Shown: positions 50,860-61,018, counted from the stretch's first letter. The stretch is 64,000 bases of DNA from Microbulbifer sp. GL-2 (GCF_007183175.1 NZ_AP019807.1:4212001-4276000); one strand, 5' to 3'. Translations and numbers: made by a program. Notes: a model not told the origin generated them from the letters alone.

Positions 50860-53412
50860 TTAGAATCGTGCAGTGAAATCAGCCCCATACATTCTCGGCA
50901 TAAAGCGCCAAGCCGGGCTCGCGCCTATAGCTGAACCTGTGCCACCATATCCCCCAGCAATTTCCTCGTCGGTAATGTTCTGCACCCAAAGAGCTACCGA
51001 GTAATTATCCGAGGCACTATTCCAGGCAGCTCGCAGGTTAAGTAACTGGAAGTCTTCAACGATACGGGTTCTATCGGTAATTGAACCTATACGCTCATCT
51101 GTCCAGTTGTAATCACCGCGGAATTTAAATTCACCCCCACTAGCCATATCAACCGTGTACTCAGCCATTAAGTTGAACTTGCTCTCAGGCGTGGAAACCC
51201 TGGCCTGGCCCACCCTGGAATCTTCTTCGGTTTCACCAATAGCCTCGATAATCTGATAATCAGTGAACTCGGTATCCAGGTAGGAGTAATTACCGGCGAC
51301 GAAGAAGTTATCCGTAGCTGCCCACTGCACTTCTATTTCAGCCCCCGTACCCTCTGCGTCAGCATTCCTCAGGTTGTAACTGGGGATAGGAGCGCCCACC
51401 AGATCCAGTTCCTGCAGGTTTTTGTATTCGTAGGAGTATACGGAAGCGTTTAAGCGCACGCGGTTGTCGAACAGACTGCTCTTGAGACCGACTTCCAAGT
51501 TTACGACATCTTCTTGGTCAAACGAGGCATCAACACCCGGCCCAAAATTAAGACTGTTGAATCCTCCGGCTTTAAAGCCATCCGCAAGGGACACATAGGT
51601 CATCATCTCCTCTGTCCAGCGATAATCGAGCACTATGCGACCGGAAATATCGCTCCAGCTGTCACTGAGCTTGGAGTCGAGCATAGGTTGACCATTATTG
51701 AAGAAGGCAATACCAAATAACTGGTAGCCAAGGTCAATCGCAGGCAGATCTATAGCACCAAGATAATTACCGTCCTCATCATGGAGATCAACACTTCCAC
51801 CCGACAGCGCCAATGGGATTCCATTTGCATAGGCAGTTTCAATAGTGAAATCTTTTTGGTCGTAGGTGTAGCGGGCACCCACTGTCAGGTCCATTTTATC
51901 TGTGATACTCCAGGTCATATCGCCATATATGGCACTGGAGCGATAATCGCCTGTATTGCGCACACTCTCATTCCACGGCGTATCAGAAGCAATCCAGGGA
52001 TTAAACGCAGCCATCATTTGCCCAACAACTTGCTGGGAATTCAACATGCTTCCCGAGATATAATTCGGCGCACCGAGGGCAAGTAGAAGATCATCCACCT
52101 GTCCGGTTTGCAGCATTAAATCGTAGACAAAAGTGGCGCTGGCCACACCTTCCTGGCCTGCTTGTTGCAGAAGCTGGCGGGTAATTACAGCCAGATCCTC
52201 CTGTTCGGTTTGGCTCAGGTCCGGATTGGCAGCCTTAACGCCTTCGTAGACAGCAAAGGATTCCACAGACCCGGTGGTAAAGTAGGCATAGGTTGTATGA
52301 TCCACTTCTTCTTGGGAGTAGGAAGCTCCCAAAGTCCACTTGATATTATCAGTGGCGCCATTCAGCCTGAATTCCTGGGAAAACTGACTCTGGTCATCGG
52401 TATTGGCCGAACCAAACATATGGTCCGGGTTTGCGGTGCCATCTTCATCCTGCTGCAGATGCGCATCGAATTCTCGATAAGCAGTGATCGAGGTGAAAGT
52501 AAAATTATCAAAATCACTGGTTACCGTTAGAGAAGTACCAAATGAATCCCTGTCTTCGATTGTGGGAGTATCCAGGGCGAAATCACCAAATACATCAGTT
52601 TCACCTTGCAAGCTGGGCACTATAGTCGTGCGCAGGGCACTGCCCTGATCCATCACACCGTAATCAGCGCGCCATAGCACTTCAGTATCCTGGGACGGTT
52701 CCCACAATACTGATGCTCGATAAGTCTGGGTATCCTGATCACCTACATTGAAGCCACCAGCCAGGTTATCGGCAAAGGGGTCGCGGCGATTGGTTGACGC
52801 AGAGAAACGACCATAGAGGTTGTCTGCAAACTGGCGGTTTACCAGTAAATCCGATGACTGGCGCCCGTAATTACCCGCTGTGAGATTTAACTCCATGGAG
52901 TTATCAGCTTGCGGTTTAGTTGTAATGATGTGAATTGCGCCACCAGTTGCATTGCGTCCAAACAATGTACCCTGGGGGCCTTTGAGCACCTCAACCCTTT
53001 CGATATCAGTCAGGGGGATTTCTGCACCTGCAGAGCGCCCTGTATAGACTCCATCGACATAGACAGCGACAGCGGGATCTGATCCCACGGTCCAATCATT
53101 AGTCTGGATACCGCGAATGCTATACATCGGCTGAAGCGCAGTATCGTTATGCATTTCCACACCTGGCGTATATTTACCCAGGTCCGTCAGATTTTTGACA
53201 CCTGACTCTTTTATATTTTCTCCAGTAAAAGCGGAAATCGCGATAGGAACTTCCTGTAGATTTTCCGCCCGTTTCTGTGCAGTAACTACCACCTCTTCGA
53301 TTTCAGCGGCCTGCACATTACTGCTGACAGCAGTAATGAAGGCAATGGCCCCGGAGAGGATAGAAAGATTAAATTGACGGGTTTTTGCGGTTCTACCAAC
53401 ATCGTGCATCAT
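50860..53412 (-). CDS. TonB-dependent outer-membrane receptor
   Basis: The 850-residue receptor has a signal peptide (about 14-35, SSNVQA), then a TonB box EIEEVVVTAQKRAENLQ. The plug domain shows VPIAISAFTGENIKESGVKNLTDLGKYTPGVEM, SIRGIQTND and VEVLKGPQGTLFGRNATGGAIHIIT. A barrel ends MYGADFTARF with terminal Phe. This sub-type is the large one common in marine Gammaproteobacteria and used for diverse organic ligands, not specifically siderophores. It is divergent from a penicillin-acylase gene, so the ligand could be that enzyme's substrate or product. A terminator follows at 50802-50828. Confidence 0.9.
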   Translation of the reverse strand: MMHDVGRTAKTRQFNLSILSGAIAFITAVSSNVQAAEIEEVVVTAQKRAENLQEVPIAISAFTGENIKESGVKNLTDLGKYTPGVEMHNDTALQPMYSIRGIQTNDWTVGSDPAVAVYVDGVYTGRSAGAEIPLTDIERVEVLKGPQGTLFGRNATGGAIHIITTKPQADNSMELNLTAGNYGRQSSDLLVNRQFADNLYGRFSASTNRRDPFADNLAGGFNVGDQDTQTYRASVLWEPSQDTEVLWRADYGVMDQGSALRTTIVPSLQGETDVFGDFALDTPTIEDRDSFGTSLTVTSDFDNFTFTSITAYREFDAHLQQDEDGTANPDHMFGSANTDDQSQFSQEFRLNGATDNIKWTLGASYSQEEVDHTTYAYFTTGSVESFAVYEGVKAANPDLSQTEQEDLAVITRQLLQQAGQEGVASATFVYDLMLQTGQVDDLLLALGAPNYISGSMLNSQQVVGQMMAAFNPWIASDTPWNESVRNTGDYRSSAIYGDMTWSITDKMDLTVGARYTYDQKDFTIETAYANGIPLALSGGSVDLHDEDGNYLGAIDLPAIDLGYQLFGIAFFNNGQPMLDSKLSDSWSDISGRIVLDYRWTEEMMTYVSLADGFKAGGFNSLNFGPGVDASFDQEDVVNLEVGLKSSLFDNRVRLNASVYSYEYKNLQELDLVGAPIPSYNLRNADAEGTGAEIEVQWAATDNFFVAGNYSYLDTEFTDYQIIEAIGETEEDSRVGQARVSTPESKFNLMAEYTVDMASGGEFKFRGDYNWTDERIGSITDRTRIVEDFQLLNLRAAWNSASDNYSVALWVQNITDEEIAGGYGGTGSAIGASPAWRFMPRMYGADFTARF

Positions 53413-53706
53413 CGCGTCCTCGCGTTTATTGTTATACAGCGTGATGTTCTTCGTTTATTATTTTTGTTATTCCACGCCATCTTACGATCGCATTTTCGGA
53501 TTTAAAACCCCGACATGACCTTTTTCTGGTGACTGGTCAGTTTTGTGAAAAATTGCATGAAAAGACAGGTTAATCCTTGAGGTAGTGCACAAGGTAGCGT
53601 CACGAAAAGTTACTTAAGTGTGTTTTGCAGTAACCCAGCAGTTGTAAATAGTGTTTTTACCCGATGTGGTAAACATCCAATAAAATAATTTCTTTCAGGA
53701 AGAGCT

Positions 53707-56064
53707 ATGGCGCGCCCGTCTTATTTAAAAAGCAGAATTGTCCGCTTACTACTTGTTTTCGCAGCCCTTTCTACCCTGGCTGTAATTTCAATATGGGCCT
53801 GGTGGCGCTTGAGCCTGCCTATATTAAATGGCGAAATCAATACGGGATTCCTGAAGGAACCAGTCTCAATCCAGCGCGATGCCCAGGGAGTGGTCATGAT
53901 CCTCTCCAAAGACCGAAACAGCTCCGCCTTTGCACTTGGTTTTTTGCATGCGCAGGAGCGCTTTTTCCAGATGGACCTGTTGCGACGCCGTTCTGCGGGT
54001 GAACTCTCCGAACTATTGGGCCAGGCCGTATTGAAAAACGACAAAAAGGTACGAAGGCACCAATTCCGCAAACGGGCGGAACGAAATATCGCTGCCATGC
54101 CCCAAGGGCAACGGCAACTTCTCGACCATTATGTACAAGGAGTCAACTTTGGCTTGGCCCAGCTGGGGGCGAAACCCTGGGAATATGTACTGCTGGGCCA
54201 GGAACCTCAACCCTGGAATGCAGCTGACAGCCTGTTGACCACTTATAGCATGTACCTGACGTTACAAAGCGAAGAGGGAAATTTTGAAAGGCGCGATACC
54301 GCCCTGGCCGAATTATTACCAGAAGATCTTTACTCATTCTTTTTTCCGGCTGGCGGCCTTTGGGATGCTCCTCTTATCGGCACGAGTGCAGCTGAGGTTC
54401 AAATTCCCGAAACTCCCATATCCACCCTGCTGAACTCGCCTGACCCCATTGTTTACCAGGAGATGGAAAGCGACGACAAAGTGTACGGCAGTAATAACTG
54501 GGTGGTTGGTGGAGCATTGACCGAACATGGTGGCGCTATCGTGGCCAATGATATGCACCTGAGACTGAACGTTCCCAATATCTGGTTTCGCGCCGGCTGG
54601 AATATCCCCGGCACCAACAGGAAAATACGGGGGGTTACCCTACCCGGCGGTCCAATCATTGTTGCGGGTAGTAATGGCGCAGTAGCCTGGGGATTTACCA
54701 ACACCGGTGGGGACTGGGGCGATCTTATTCCCCTCGAATTGAATGAGAACGGTAGTAAATACCGGACCCCGGATGGCTGGCGGGATTTCACTATTGAAAA
54801 AGAAACCATCACCGTTAATGGCGCTGAAGATGAAACTATTGAGATCCGCAAAACAATTTGGGGGCCGGTCATCGGCCGCAATCATCGCGGAATTCCATTA
54901 GCCTATCGCTGGATTGCACACGACATTCCCGGCGGCAATATGAACTTGCTGCGTATTGAGGCCGCTACTACAGCAAACCAGGCCCTGGACCTTGGACCAG
55001 AAATTGGTATCCCCCACCAAAACTTTGTCGTCGGCGACCTGGACGGCAATATCGGCTGGACTGTCGCTGGAGCGATCCCCCGACGTATTGGCTTTGATGG
55101 TAGCCGATCAGTCAGCTGGGCCGATGGGGAGGCCTACTGGGATGGATATCTTTCTGCCGAAGAGCAACCGCGTATTTACAACCCGCCTTCACACCGCATC
55201 TGGACCGCCAACGCCCGCACCACAAGCGGTAACTGGTTGACTTTGATGGGGGATCACGGCTATGCCCTCGGCGCCCGTCAACAACAGATTCGCGACGGCC
55301 TGCTCTCCCGTGAGCACTTCGATGAACAAGCCCTGCTGGACATCCAGCTTGATGACCGCGCCGTTTTTCTGCAACGCTGGCAACAACACCTGGTCGAACT
55401 GTTGCAGGACCAGGAAGGTTACCGCGAAGTTTATCGACAAGTTCAGGATTGGGGCGCACACGCCAGTACCGACTCTGTAGGCTATCGGATCGTACGCAAT
55501 TATCGACTGAAATTTATGGAGCTGAGTACAGCTCCAATCCTGACCTACATGCGCAGGTACAACTCGGGTTTTTCCTTTGGCCAACTGAAACGACAGTTCG
55601 AATATCCTATGTGGGCGTTGACACAAAAGGAACCGCAGCAATTACTGAATCCGGATTTTGAATCATGGACAGCGCTTAAGCTCACGGCATTGGATCAGGT
55701 TCTGGACAAAATGGCATCGACTGGGAAACCTTTGCAACAACAAACCTGGGGTATTCAAAACACAGCTGCAATTCACCACCCACTTGCCAAAGCAGTTCCT
55801 GCAATAAACTGGTTTACCGCAATGCCCAGTGACCCACTGGATGGGGATACCCATATGCCGCGCTTTCAGTCGCCTACCCACGGTGCGTCTGAACGAATGG
55901 TGATTTCACCGGGGCGGGAAGCTGAAGGTATTTTTCATATGGCAACCGGGCAAAGCGCCCACCCTCTCTCCCCATTTTTTGACCGCGGTCACCGCGACTG
56001 GGTGAAGGGTAATCCTTCCCCCATGATCGAGAGGGAAACCCGCTACCAACTCACTCTGCACTAA
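53707..56064 (+). CDS. penicillin acylase family N-terminal-nucleophile hydrolase
   Basis: The 785-residue precursor has an N-terminal hydrophobic segment (about 12-30, LLLVFAALSTLAVISIWAWW) for export or anchoring. An alpha-subunit region follows (DAQGVVMILSKDRNSSAFALGFLHAQERFFQMDLLRRRSAGELSE). Self-cleavage is expected before Ser262 in DKVYGSNNWVVGG, freeing the catalytic Ser. VANDMHLRLNVPNIWFRAGW gives the oxyanion Asn region. Relatives cut amide bonds of penicillins, acyl-homoserine lactones or other N-acyl compounds. AGGAAGAG precedes the ATG. It is divergent from the TonB receptor, suggesting a shared role in taking up and deacylating an N-acyl compound. Confidence 0.88.
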   Translation: MARPSYLKSRIVRLLLVFAALSTLAVISIWAWWRLSLPILNGEINTGFLKEPVSIQRDAQGVVMILSKDRNSSAFALGFLHAQERFFQMDLLRRRSAGELSELLGQAVLKNDKKVRRHQFRKRAERNIAAMPQGQRQLLDHYVQGVNFGLAQLGAKPWEYVLLGQEPQPWNAADSLLTTYSMYLTLQSEEGNFERRDTALAELLPEDLYSFFFPAGGLWDAPLIGTSAAEVQIPETPISTLLNSPDPIVYQEMESDDKVYGSNNWVVGGALTEHGGAIVANDMHLRLNVPNIWFRAGWNIPGTNRKIRGVTLPGGPIIVAGSNGAVAWGFTNTGGDWGDLIPLELNENGSKYRTPDGWRDFTIEKETITVNGAEDETIEIRKTIWGPVIGRNHRGIPLAYRWIAHDIPGGNMNLLRIEAATTANQALDLGPEIGIPHQNFVVGDLDGNIGWTVAGAIPRRIGFDGSRSVSWADGEAYWDGYLSAEEQPRIYNPPSHRIWTANARTTSGNWLTLMGDHGYALGARQQQIRDGLLSREHFDEQALLDIQLDDRAVFLQRWQQHLVELLQDQEGYREVYRQVQDWGAHASTDSVGYRIVRNYRLKFMELSTAPILTYMRRYNSGFSFGQLKRQFEYPMWALTQKEPQQLLNPDFESWTALKLTALDQVLDKMASTGKPLQQQTWGIQNTAAIHHPLAKAVPAINWFTAMPSDPLDGDTHMPRFQSPTHGASERMVISPGREAEGIFHMATGQSAHPLSPFFDRGHRDWVKGNPSPMIERETRYQLTLH

Positions 56065-56113
56065 CACAGCGGAAGACTACTCAATTGCCTGAGCGCCTCT
56101 TTTCTCAGGGGTA

Positions 56114-56377
56114 TCAGGCAGTTTCATCGAGAATGGCAAATGATAGGAAGGTAGTGAAAAAGCCGAGCCCGAGCATCAAGGGCAACAATGGAAAGCACAG
56201 CATCACCACTAACACGGCGATCCACAACCATCTTACCAGGCCTTTCTTTTGTCGATATTGATAGCTGTAACGGCGAGCGTGAAAAAAATCACGGTCAAAA
56301 AGTGGAAACTCCCGCTGTTGCGGAAGAAAAAAACGCACAAAATTAGTGCAATAGAAGCGAAGGATCGCCAACAGCAT
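56114..56377 (-). CDS. small hypothetical membrane protein
   Basis: 87 residues: an N-terminal amphipathic part (MLLAILRFYCTNFVRFFLPQQREFPLFDRDFFHARRYSYQYRQKKG), then one or two membrane spans (LWIAVLVVMLCFPLLPLMLGLGFFTTFLSFAIL). The YSYQY-RQKKG stretch would lie on the cytoplasmic side by the positive-inside rule. It is 88 bases downstream of cysG in the other direction of reading order, on the same strand. No family recognised. Composition and strand fit a real gene. Confidence 0.6.
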   Translation of the reverse strand: MLLAILRFYCTNFVRFFLPQQREFPLFDRDFFHARRYSYQYRQKKGLVRWLWIAVLVVMLCFPLLPLMLGLGFFTTFLSFAILDETA

Positions 56378-56465
56378 ACTTCATACCCTACCGAGAAACT
56401 CACCTCAGTATAGGTTCTGTGCCAAACCCGGCTATAAGCCCGTTCTCTCTATTCTCCAGGCACTT

Positions 56466-57851
56466 TTAATCCGGCTGATACCAATTCAGTTTTTCATGCA
56501 GGCTGACAACCCCACCGATAATGGTCAAGGTTGGCGCGCGTACAGCCTTTGCCTCCGCTAGCTCTGGCAAGGTAGTAAGATCTCCCACAGTCACCCTTTG
56601 GGCCCGTGTGGTCCCCTTTTCAATCAGTGCCGCCGGTGTATCAGCCGGGAGTCCATGGCGGGCAAGTTCTGTACAAATTGTCTGAAGCCCGGTCAGGCCC
56701 ATATAGAAAACCAGTGTTTGACCTGGTGACGCGAGGTCCTGCCATGGCAAGTCGAGATTCCCCTCTTTCAGGTGCCCGGTTATAAAGCGCACCGATTGAG
56801 CGTGATCGCGGTGTGTCAGAGGAATGCCCGCATAGCTGGCGCAACCTGCTGCCGCAGTAATTCCCGGTACCACCTGAAACGGTATACCCGCCTCAGCCAA
56901 TTTATCAATCTCCTCGCCACCGCGACCAAAGATAAAGGGGTCTCCGCCCTTTAAGCGCAGCACCTTTTTGCCCTCACGGGCCAGGTCCACTAGCAACTGG
57001 TTGATGTCGCCTTGAGGTACCGAGTGGAATGCTTTTTTCTTGCCGACATAAATCCGCTCAGCATCTCGCCGTACCAGCTCCAGAACCTCCGGAGAAACCA
57101 GTCGGTCATAAAGTACAGTATCCGCCTGTTGCATCAGGCGCAGTGCGCGAAATGTCAGCAGGTCGGGATCACCGGGTCCGCCACCCACCAGGTAAACCTC
57201 ACCAACCGGGTTGGGGCTCTCCTGCCAGTCTTGCAGGGCACTAAGCAGTTCTCTTTCTGCGTCTGCAAGCTTCCCTGCCTCCATCCGGCTGGCAACAGGT
57301 CCGGCAAATACCCACTCCCAAAAATTCTTGCGGCGGGCTTCCGGTAAGGCTTCTTTTACCTTGTCGCGCATCCGGGCAGCCAAATCCACTAGTGATGCCA
57401 CACCCGGTGAAAGCAATGCTTCAAGCTGGGCACGAATTCTCCGTGCTAATACTGGTGCAGCGCCACCACTGCTAATACCAATAGAGAGGTCCCCCCGCTC
57501 CACAATTGCCGGGAAAGTAAAAGTGCACAATTCCGGCGCATCTACCACATTGACTGGTAAGCGCTGTGCTTGTGCATCAGCAGACACCTGTGCGTTGACT
57601 TTCGCACTATCGGATGCCGCTACCACCAACTCTGCCTGCTGCAGATATTCCACAGAATAGCCTGCCTCAAACCACTTCCCTTTTGAACCGGCAACCAGCT
57701 GTTGGAGTTCATCGGTAATTTCCGGGGAAACCACTAACAGGCGTGCACCTGCTTTGTTGAGCAAGCGGGCCTTGCGAGTAGCTATGGAGCCCCCACCAAC
57801 AATCAGGCAAGAGCGGCTTTTGATATCAAATGCGAGAGGTAAATAGCGCAA
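56466..57851 (-). CDS. cysG: sirohaem synthase (trifunctional)
   Basis: The 461-residue fusion protein has an N-terminal dehydrogenase/ferrochelatase domain with the NAD motif CLIVGGGSIATRKARLL and the Asp in NVVDAPELCTFTFPAIVERGDLSIGISSGGAAPVLARRIRAQLE. The C-terminal SAM-uroporphyrinogen III methyltransferase has VYLVGGGPGDPDLLTFRALRL, YVGKKKAFHSVPQ, VLRLKGGDPFIFGRGGEE and VPGITAAAGCASYAGIPLTHR. It makes sirohaem for sulfite/nitrite reductases, and the methyltransferase also starts the corrin branch. It lies about 91 bases after serS with a terminator between. Confidence 0.95.
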   Translation of the reverse strand: MRYLPLAFDIKSRSCLIVGGGSIATRKARLLNKAGARLLVVSPEITDELQQLVAGSKGKWFEAGYSVEYLQQAELVVAASDSAKVNAQVSADAQAQRLPVNVVDAPELCTFTFPAIVERGDLSIGISSGGAAPVLARRIRAQLEALLSPGVASLVDLAARMRDKVKEALPEARRKNFWEWVFAGPVASRMEAGKLADAERELLSALQDWQESPNPVGEVYLVGGGPGDPDLLTFRALRLMQQADTVLYDRLVSPEVLELVRRDAERIYVGKKKAFHSVPQGDINQLLVDLAREGKKVLRLKGGDPFIFGRGGEEIDKLAEAGIPFQVVPGITAAAGCASYAGIPLTHRDHAQSVRFITGHLKEGNLDLPWQDLASPGQTLVFYMGLTGLQTICTELARHGLPADTPAALIEKGTTRAQRVTVGDLTTLPELAEAKAVRAPTLTIIGGVVSLHEKLNWYQPD

Positions 57852-57900
57852 CTTCTTATTCCGTCAAATAGCAGGCAATGTGAAACTGACTTCCGACAAC

Positions 57901-57929
57901 AAAAAAGGGCGAACACAATGCCCGCCCTT
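57901..57929 (-). terminator. intrinsic terminator after serS
   Basis: Minus strand AAGGGCG and CGCCCTT form a 7-bp stem with an 11-base loop, followed by a run of T (complement of 57901-57906). It lies just downstream of the serS stop at 57943 and separates it from cysG. Confidence 0.85.
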
Positions 57930-57942
57930 CAAATAGCTGCGC

Positions 57943-59226
57943 TTAGGAAGCTGTGATCACTTCCCGGCCGCGCATATAGGGGCGCAATACTTCAGGAACA
58001 TCAATACTGCCATCCTCGCGCTGGTAATTCTCCAGAACTGCGATCAGGGTGCGGCCTACTGCAAGGCCGGAACCATTGAGGGTGTGCACCAGTTCCGGCT
58101 TGCCGGTTTCCGGGTTGCGCCAGCGTGCCTTCATCCGGCGGGCCTGGAAATCACCTACCAGGGAGCAGGAAGAAATCTCGCGATACTTATCCTGGGAAGG
58201 AATCCAGACTTCGATATCGTAAGTCTTGCGTGCGGCAAAGCCTATATCGCCACCACACAGTACCACAGTGCGATACGGCAGGTTCAGCTTTTGCAGAATA
58301 GCCTCGGCATTGCCGGTAAGAGTCTCCAGGGCCTCTTCAGACTGATCCGGGCGTGTTATCCAGACCAATTCCACTTTTTCAAACTGGTGTTGGCGAATCA
58401 TTCCGCGGGTATCGCGACCATGGGAACCGGCCTCAGAGCGGAAGCAGGTTGTATGCGCAACCAGTTTGTGCGGCAGGGTTCCGCCCTCCTCGACAATATG
58501 ATCACGGTACATATTGGTCAGCGGCACTTCGGCAGTTGGGATCAGGTAGAAACCTCGCTCATCTTTAAGCTTGAACAGGTCCTCCTCAAATTTAGGTAAC
58601 TGGGAGGTACCGAAAAGAGAATCACTGTTAACAATAACCGGCACGTTGGTTTCATTGTAACCATGCTCTTCAATATGGGTATCCAGCATAAACTGAGCCA
58701 GGGCACGGTGCAGGCGAGCCACTTCTCCGCTCATTACAGCAAAGCGCGAGCCTGTCAGCTTTACAGCCATTTCAAAGTCGAGGCCACCCAACTGGGAACC
58801 CAGGTCCACATGGTCCTTGACTTCAAAATCGAATGCGCGGGGCTGCCCCCAGCGGCGAACCTCAACATTATCGTCTTCGCTCTCGCCTTTGGGTACAGAC
58901 GCATCCAGCAAGTTGGGAATTGCTGAAAGGATTGCATCGAGCTCTTCCTGCAATTCAGTCAGTGCATGCTTGGCATTTTGCAACTCACCGCCGAGGGATT
59001 CCACCTCTTTGAGCAGTGGCGCAATATCTTCACCATTGGCCTTGGCACGACCAATATTTTTCGATTTGCTATTGCGCTCGTTTTGCAAACTCTCAGTGCG
59101 TACCTGCAATTCTTTGCGGCGCTCCTCGAGGGCTTCCAGTTTGGCAGTATCCAGTTCCACACCGCGCTTTTTCAGGGCCGCGGCCACCTGGTCCATATCC
59201 GTGCGAATCAGTTTGGGATCGAGCAT
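57943..59226 (-). CDS. serS: seryl-tRNA synthetase
   Basis: I start at the ATG at 59226 (427 residues, MLDPKLIRTDMDQVAAALKK), the universal start of SerRS. The open frame upstream of it shadows crcB. The N-terminal coiled coil (LEALEERRKELQVRTESLQNERNSKSKNIGRAKANGED) binds the tRNA-Ser long arm. Class II motifs: GSRFAVMSGEVARLHRAL, FRSEAGSHGRDTRGMIRQHQFEKVELVWITRP and NGSGLAVGRTLIAVLENYQREDG. It charges tRNA-Ser and serves selenocysteine too where present. It is last of the lolA-rarA-crcB-serS row. Confidence 0.97.
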   Translation of the reverse strand: MLDPKLIRTDMDQVAAALKKRGVELDTAKLEALEERRKELQVRTESLQNERNSKSKNIGRAKANGEDIAPLLKEVESLGGELQNAKHALTELQEELDAILSAIPNLLDASVPKGESEDDNVEVRRWGQPRAFDFEVKDHVDLGSQLGGLDFEMAVKLTGSRFAVMSGEVARLHRALAQFMLDTHIEEHGYNETNVPVIVNSDSLFGTSQLPKFEEDLFKLKDERGFYLIPTAEVPLTNMYRDHIVEEGGTLPHKLVAHTTCFRSEAGSHGRDTRGMIRQHQFEKVELVWITRPDQSEEALETLTGNAEAILQKLNLPYRTVVLCGGDIGFAARKTYDIEVWIPSQDKYREISSCSLVGDFQARRMKARWRNPETGKPELVHTLNGSGLAVGRTLIAVLENYQREDGSIDVPEVLRPYMRGREVITAS

Positions 59227-59282
59227 CGTTTCCAGTTCGCCTGTAATCAGGCTCCTACAACAAAATATTGAATAAACTTGGG

Positions 59283-59657
59283 TTAAAAATACCGTGCCGC
59301 TAAAGCGACAGCGGCCCCAGTGGCTAACAGGCAACTCACTAAGCTGCCGACAATATAGCCAATTGCCACCAATGGCTGGCCATTGTGCCACAGTATCAGG
59401 CTTTCTAGGGAGAAAGTGGAAAAGGTGGTGAGGGCACCAAACAACCCTGTCATCAGCAGGAGACGCCACTCCTCTCCCAGCATCGCGCGGTGGATGATCA
59501 ATATATAAGCAATGCCGATCAAAAATGAACCGGTTATATTGACCACCAAGGTACCAAGGGGAAATTTGCCGTTAAAAACCGGGGAGCACCAAATTGTGAT
59601 CAGATGACGAAGGATTGCCCCAAGTGCACCTCCAACGGCAATAGCGAGCCACTGCAT
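59283..59657 (-). CDS. crcB: fluoride channel Fluc/CrcB
   Basis: 124 residues with four membrane segments. Marks of the family are AVGGALGAILRHL near the start, GTLVVNITGSFLIGIAY with the pore Asn, and GLFGALTTFSTFSLESL with the Phe-box and Na+ site. It acts as a dual-topology dimer exporting F- by diffusion. It starts three bases before the rarA stop region (59660), tightly packed. No fluoride riboswitch is seen in front of it, since it is inside the rarA transcript. Confidence 0.95.
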   Translation of the reverse strand: MQWLAIAVGGALGAILRHLITIWCSPVFNGKFPLGTLVVNITGSFLIGIAYILIIHRAMLGEEWRLLLMTGLFGALTTFSTFSLESLILWHNGQPLVAIGYIVGSLVSCLLATGAAVALAARYF

Positions 59658-59659
59658 TG

Positions 59660-61018
59660 CTACTTTCCCCTATTACTTACGGATTGTTTGTAGCGCTGCT
59701 GGGCACTTTCAGCATTGAGACGTCGCAACATCTGCAACTTTTCTGAAATCTTCAGCTCCAGCCCGCGGGGAACTGGCTGGTAATACTGGCGGTCTGCAAT
59801 CTCCTCGGGAAGATAGTTTTCGCCGGCAGCAAAAGCATCAGGCTCGTCATGTGCATAGCGATATTCAGCCCCATGGGACAGGCTTTTAGCCAGCTTGGTG
59901 GGCGCATTGCGCAAATGTACAGGTACATCATAACTTGGATCGCGACGTACATCGGCCGCTGCGCGTTTATATGCGGAGTAAACTGCATTGCTCTTCGCTG
60001 CTATAGCGAGATACATAATCGCCTGAGCAATGGCCAGCTCACCTTCGGGACTTCCGAGGCGCTCCTGGACATCCCAGGCATTGAGTGCCAGTTGAAGTGC
60101 CCGCGGATCCGCATTGCCAATATCCTCACTGGCCATGCGCACTACCCGGCGTGCGACGTAGAGTGGATCACAGCCACCGTCGAGCGTTCGCACAAACCAG
60201 TAAAGTGCTGCATCTGGGTCTGAACCACGCACGGACTTGTGCATGGCGGAAATCTGGTCATAAAAGTAATCGCCCCCTTTGTCGAAGCGACGTACGTCCG
60301 CGCTAAGCACCTCCGTAAGCACACTTTCATCAACAACCAGTTTTCCGGATTCCTCCCTAGCCAGGTCGCAGGCTACTTCGAGCAGATTGAGCGCACTGCG
60401 CGCATCGCCATCTGCCGCGCGGGCAATCTTGCACAATACATCCTCCGATACACTAACTTTGCGATCGAGCAATTGATGATCGGTTTTTAATGCTCTCTGC
60501 AGCAGTTCCAGCAGATCGATTTCGGGGATACTGCGCAACAGGTAGACACGACAGCGGGACAGGAGCGCATTATTCAGTTCAAAGGCCGGATTCTCTGTAG
60601 TTGCACCAACAAAAGTCACTGTGCCCTCTTCCACATAGGGAAGGAACGCATCCTGCTGGGCTTTGTTAAAGCGGTGAACCTCATCCACAAACAGGATAGT
60701 GCCGCGACCCGACTGCGCCCGGTGCTGCTCGGCCTCTGCTACCGCCTGCCGGATATCCTTTACCCCAGCCAGCACCGCGGAGAGTGTTGCGAAACGCGCA
60801 TCGCACTCTTGGGCGAGCAAACGCGCGAAGGTGGTCTTCCCCACTCCCGGTGGCCCCCAAAGGATCATCGAGTGCAGCTGGCCACGCTCCACTGACTCGC
60901 GCAGTGGTTTTCCCTCTCCCAATAAATGCGACTGGCCCACATAACAGGCCAGGGAGTCAGGCCGCATACGCGCAGCCAGTGGTTGATGTCTTTGAGGAGA
61001 CTGAAACAAATCACTCAT
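59660..61018 (-). CDS. rarA: replication-associated recombination protein A (AAA+ ATPase)
   Basis: The 452-residue clamp-loader-like ATPase (MgsA/WRNIP1 family) has Walker A ILWGPPGVGKTTFARLLA, Walker B ILFVDEVHRFNKAQQDAFLPYVEEG, sensor 1 FVGATTENPAF and the arginine finger in LLSRCRVYLL. The C-terminal tetramerisation domain carries DPDAALYWFVRTLDGGCDPLYVARRVVRMASEDIGNADPRAL. It acts at stalled replication forks. It overlaps lolA by 8 bases and abuts crcB. Confidence 0.96.
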   Translation of the reverse strand: MSDLFQSPQRHQPLAARMRPDSLACYVGQSHLLGEGKPLRESVERGQLHSMILWGPPGVGKTTFARLLAQECDARFATLSAVLAGVKDIRQAVAEAEQHRAQSGRGTILFVDEVHRFNKAQQDAFLPYVEEGTVTFVGATTENPAFELNNALLSRCRVYLLRSIPEIDLLELLQRALKTDHQLLDRKVSVSEDVLCKIARAADGDARSALNLLEVACDLAREESGKLVVDESVLTEVLSADVRRFDKGGDYFYDQISAMHKSVRGSDPDAALYWFVRTLDGGCDPLYVARRVVRMASEDIGNADPRALQLALNAWDVQERLGSPEGELAIAQAIMYLAIAAKSNAVYSAYKRAAADVRRDPSYDVPVHLRNAPTKLAKSLSHGAEYRYAHDEPDAFAAGENYLPEEIADRQYYQPVPRGLELKISEKLQMLRRLNAESAQQRYKQSVSNRGK

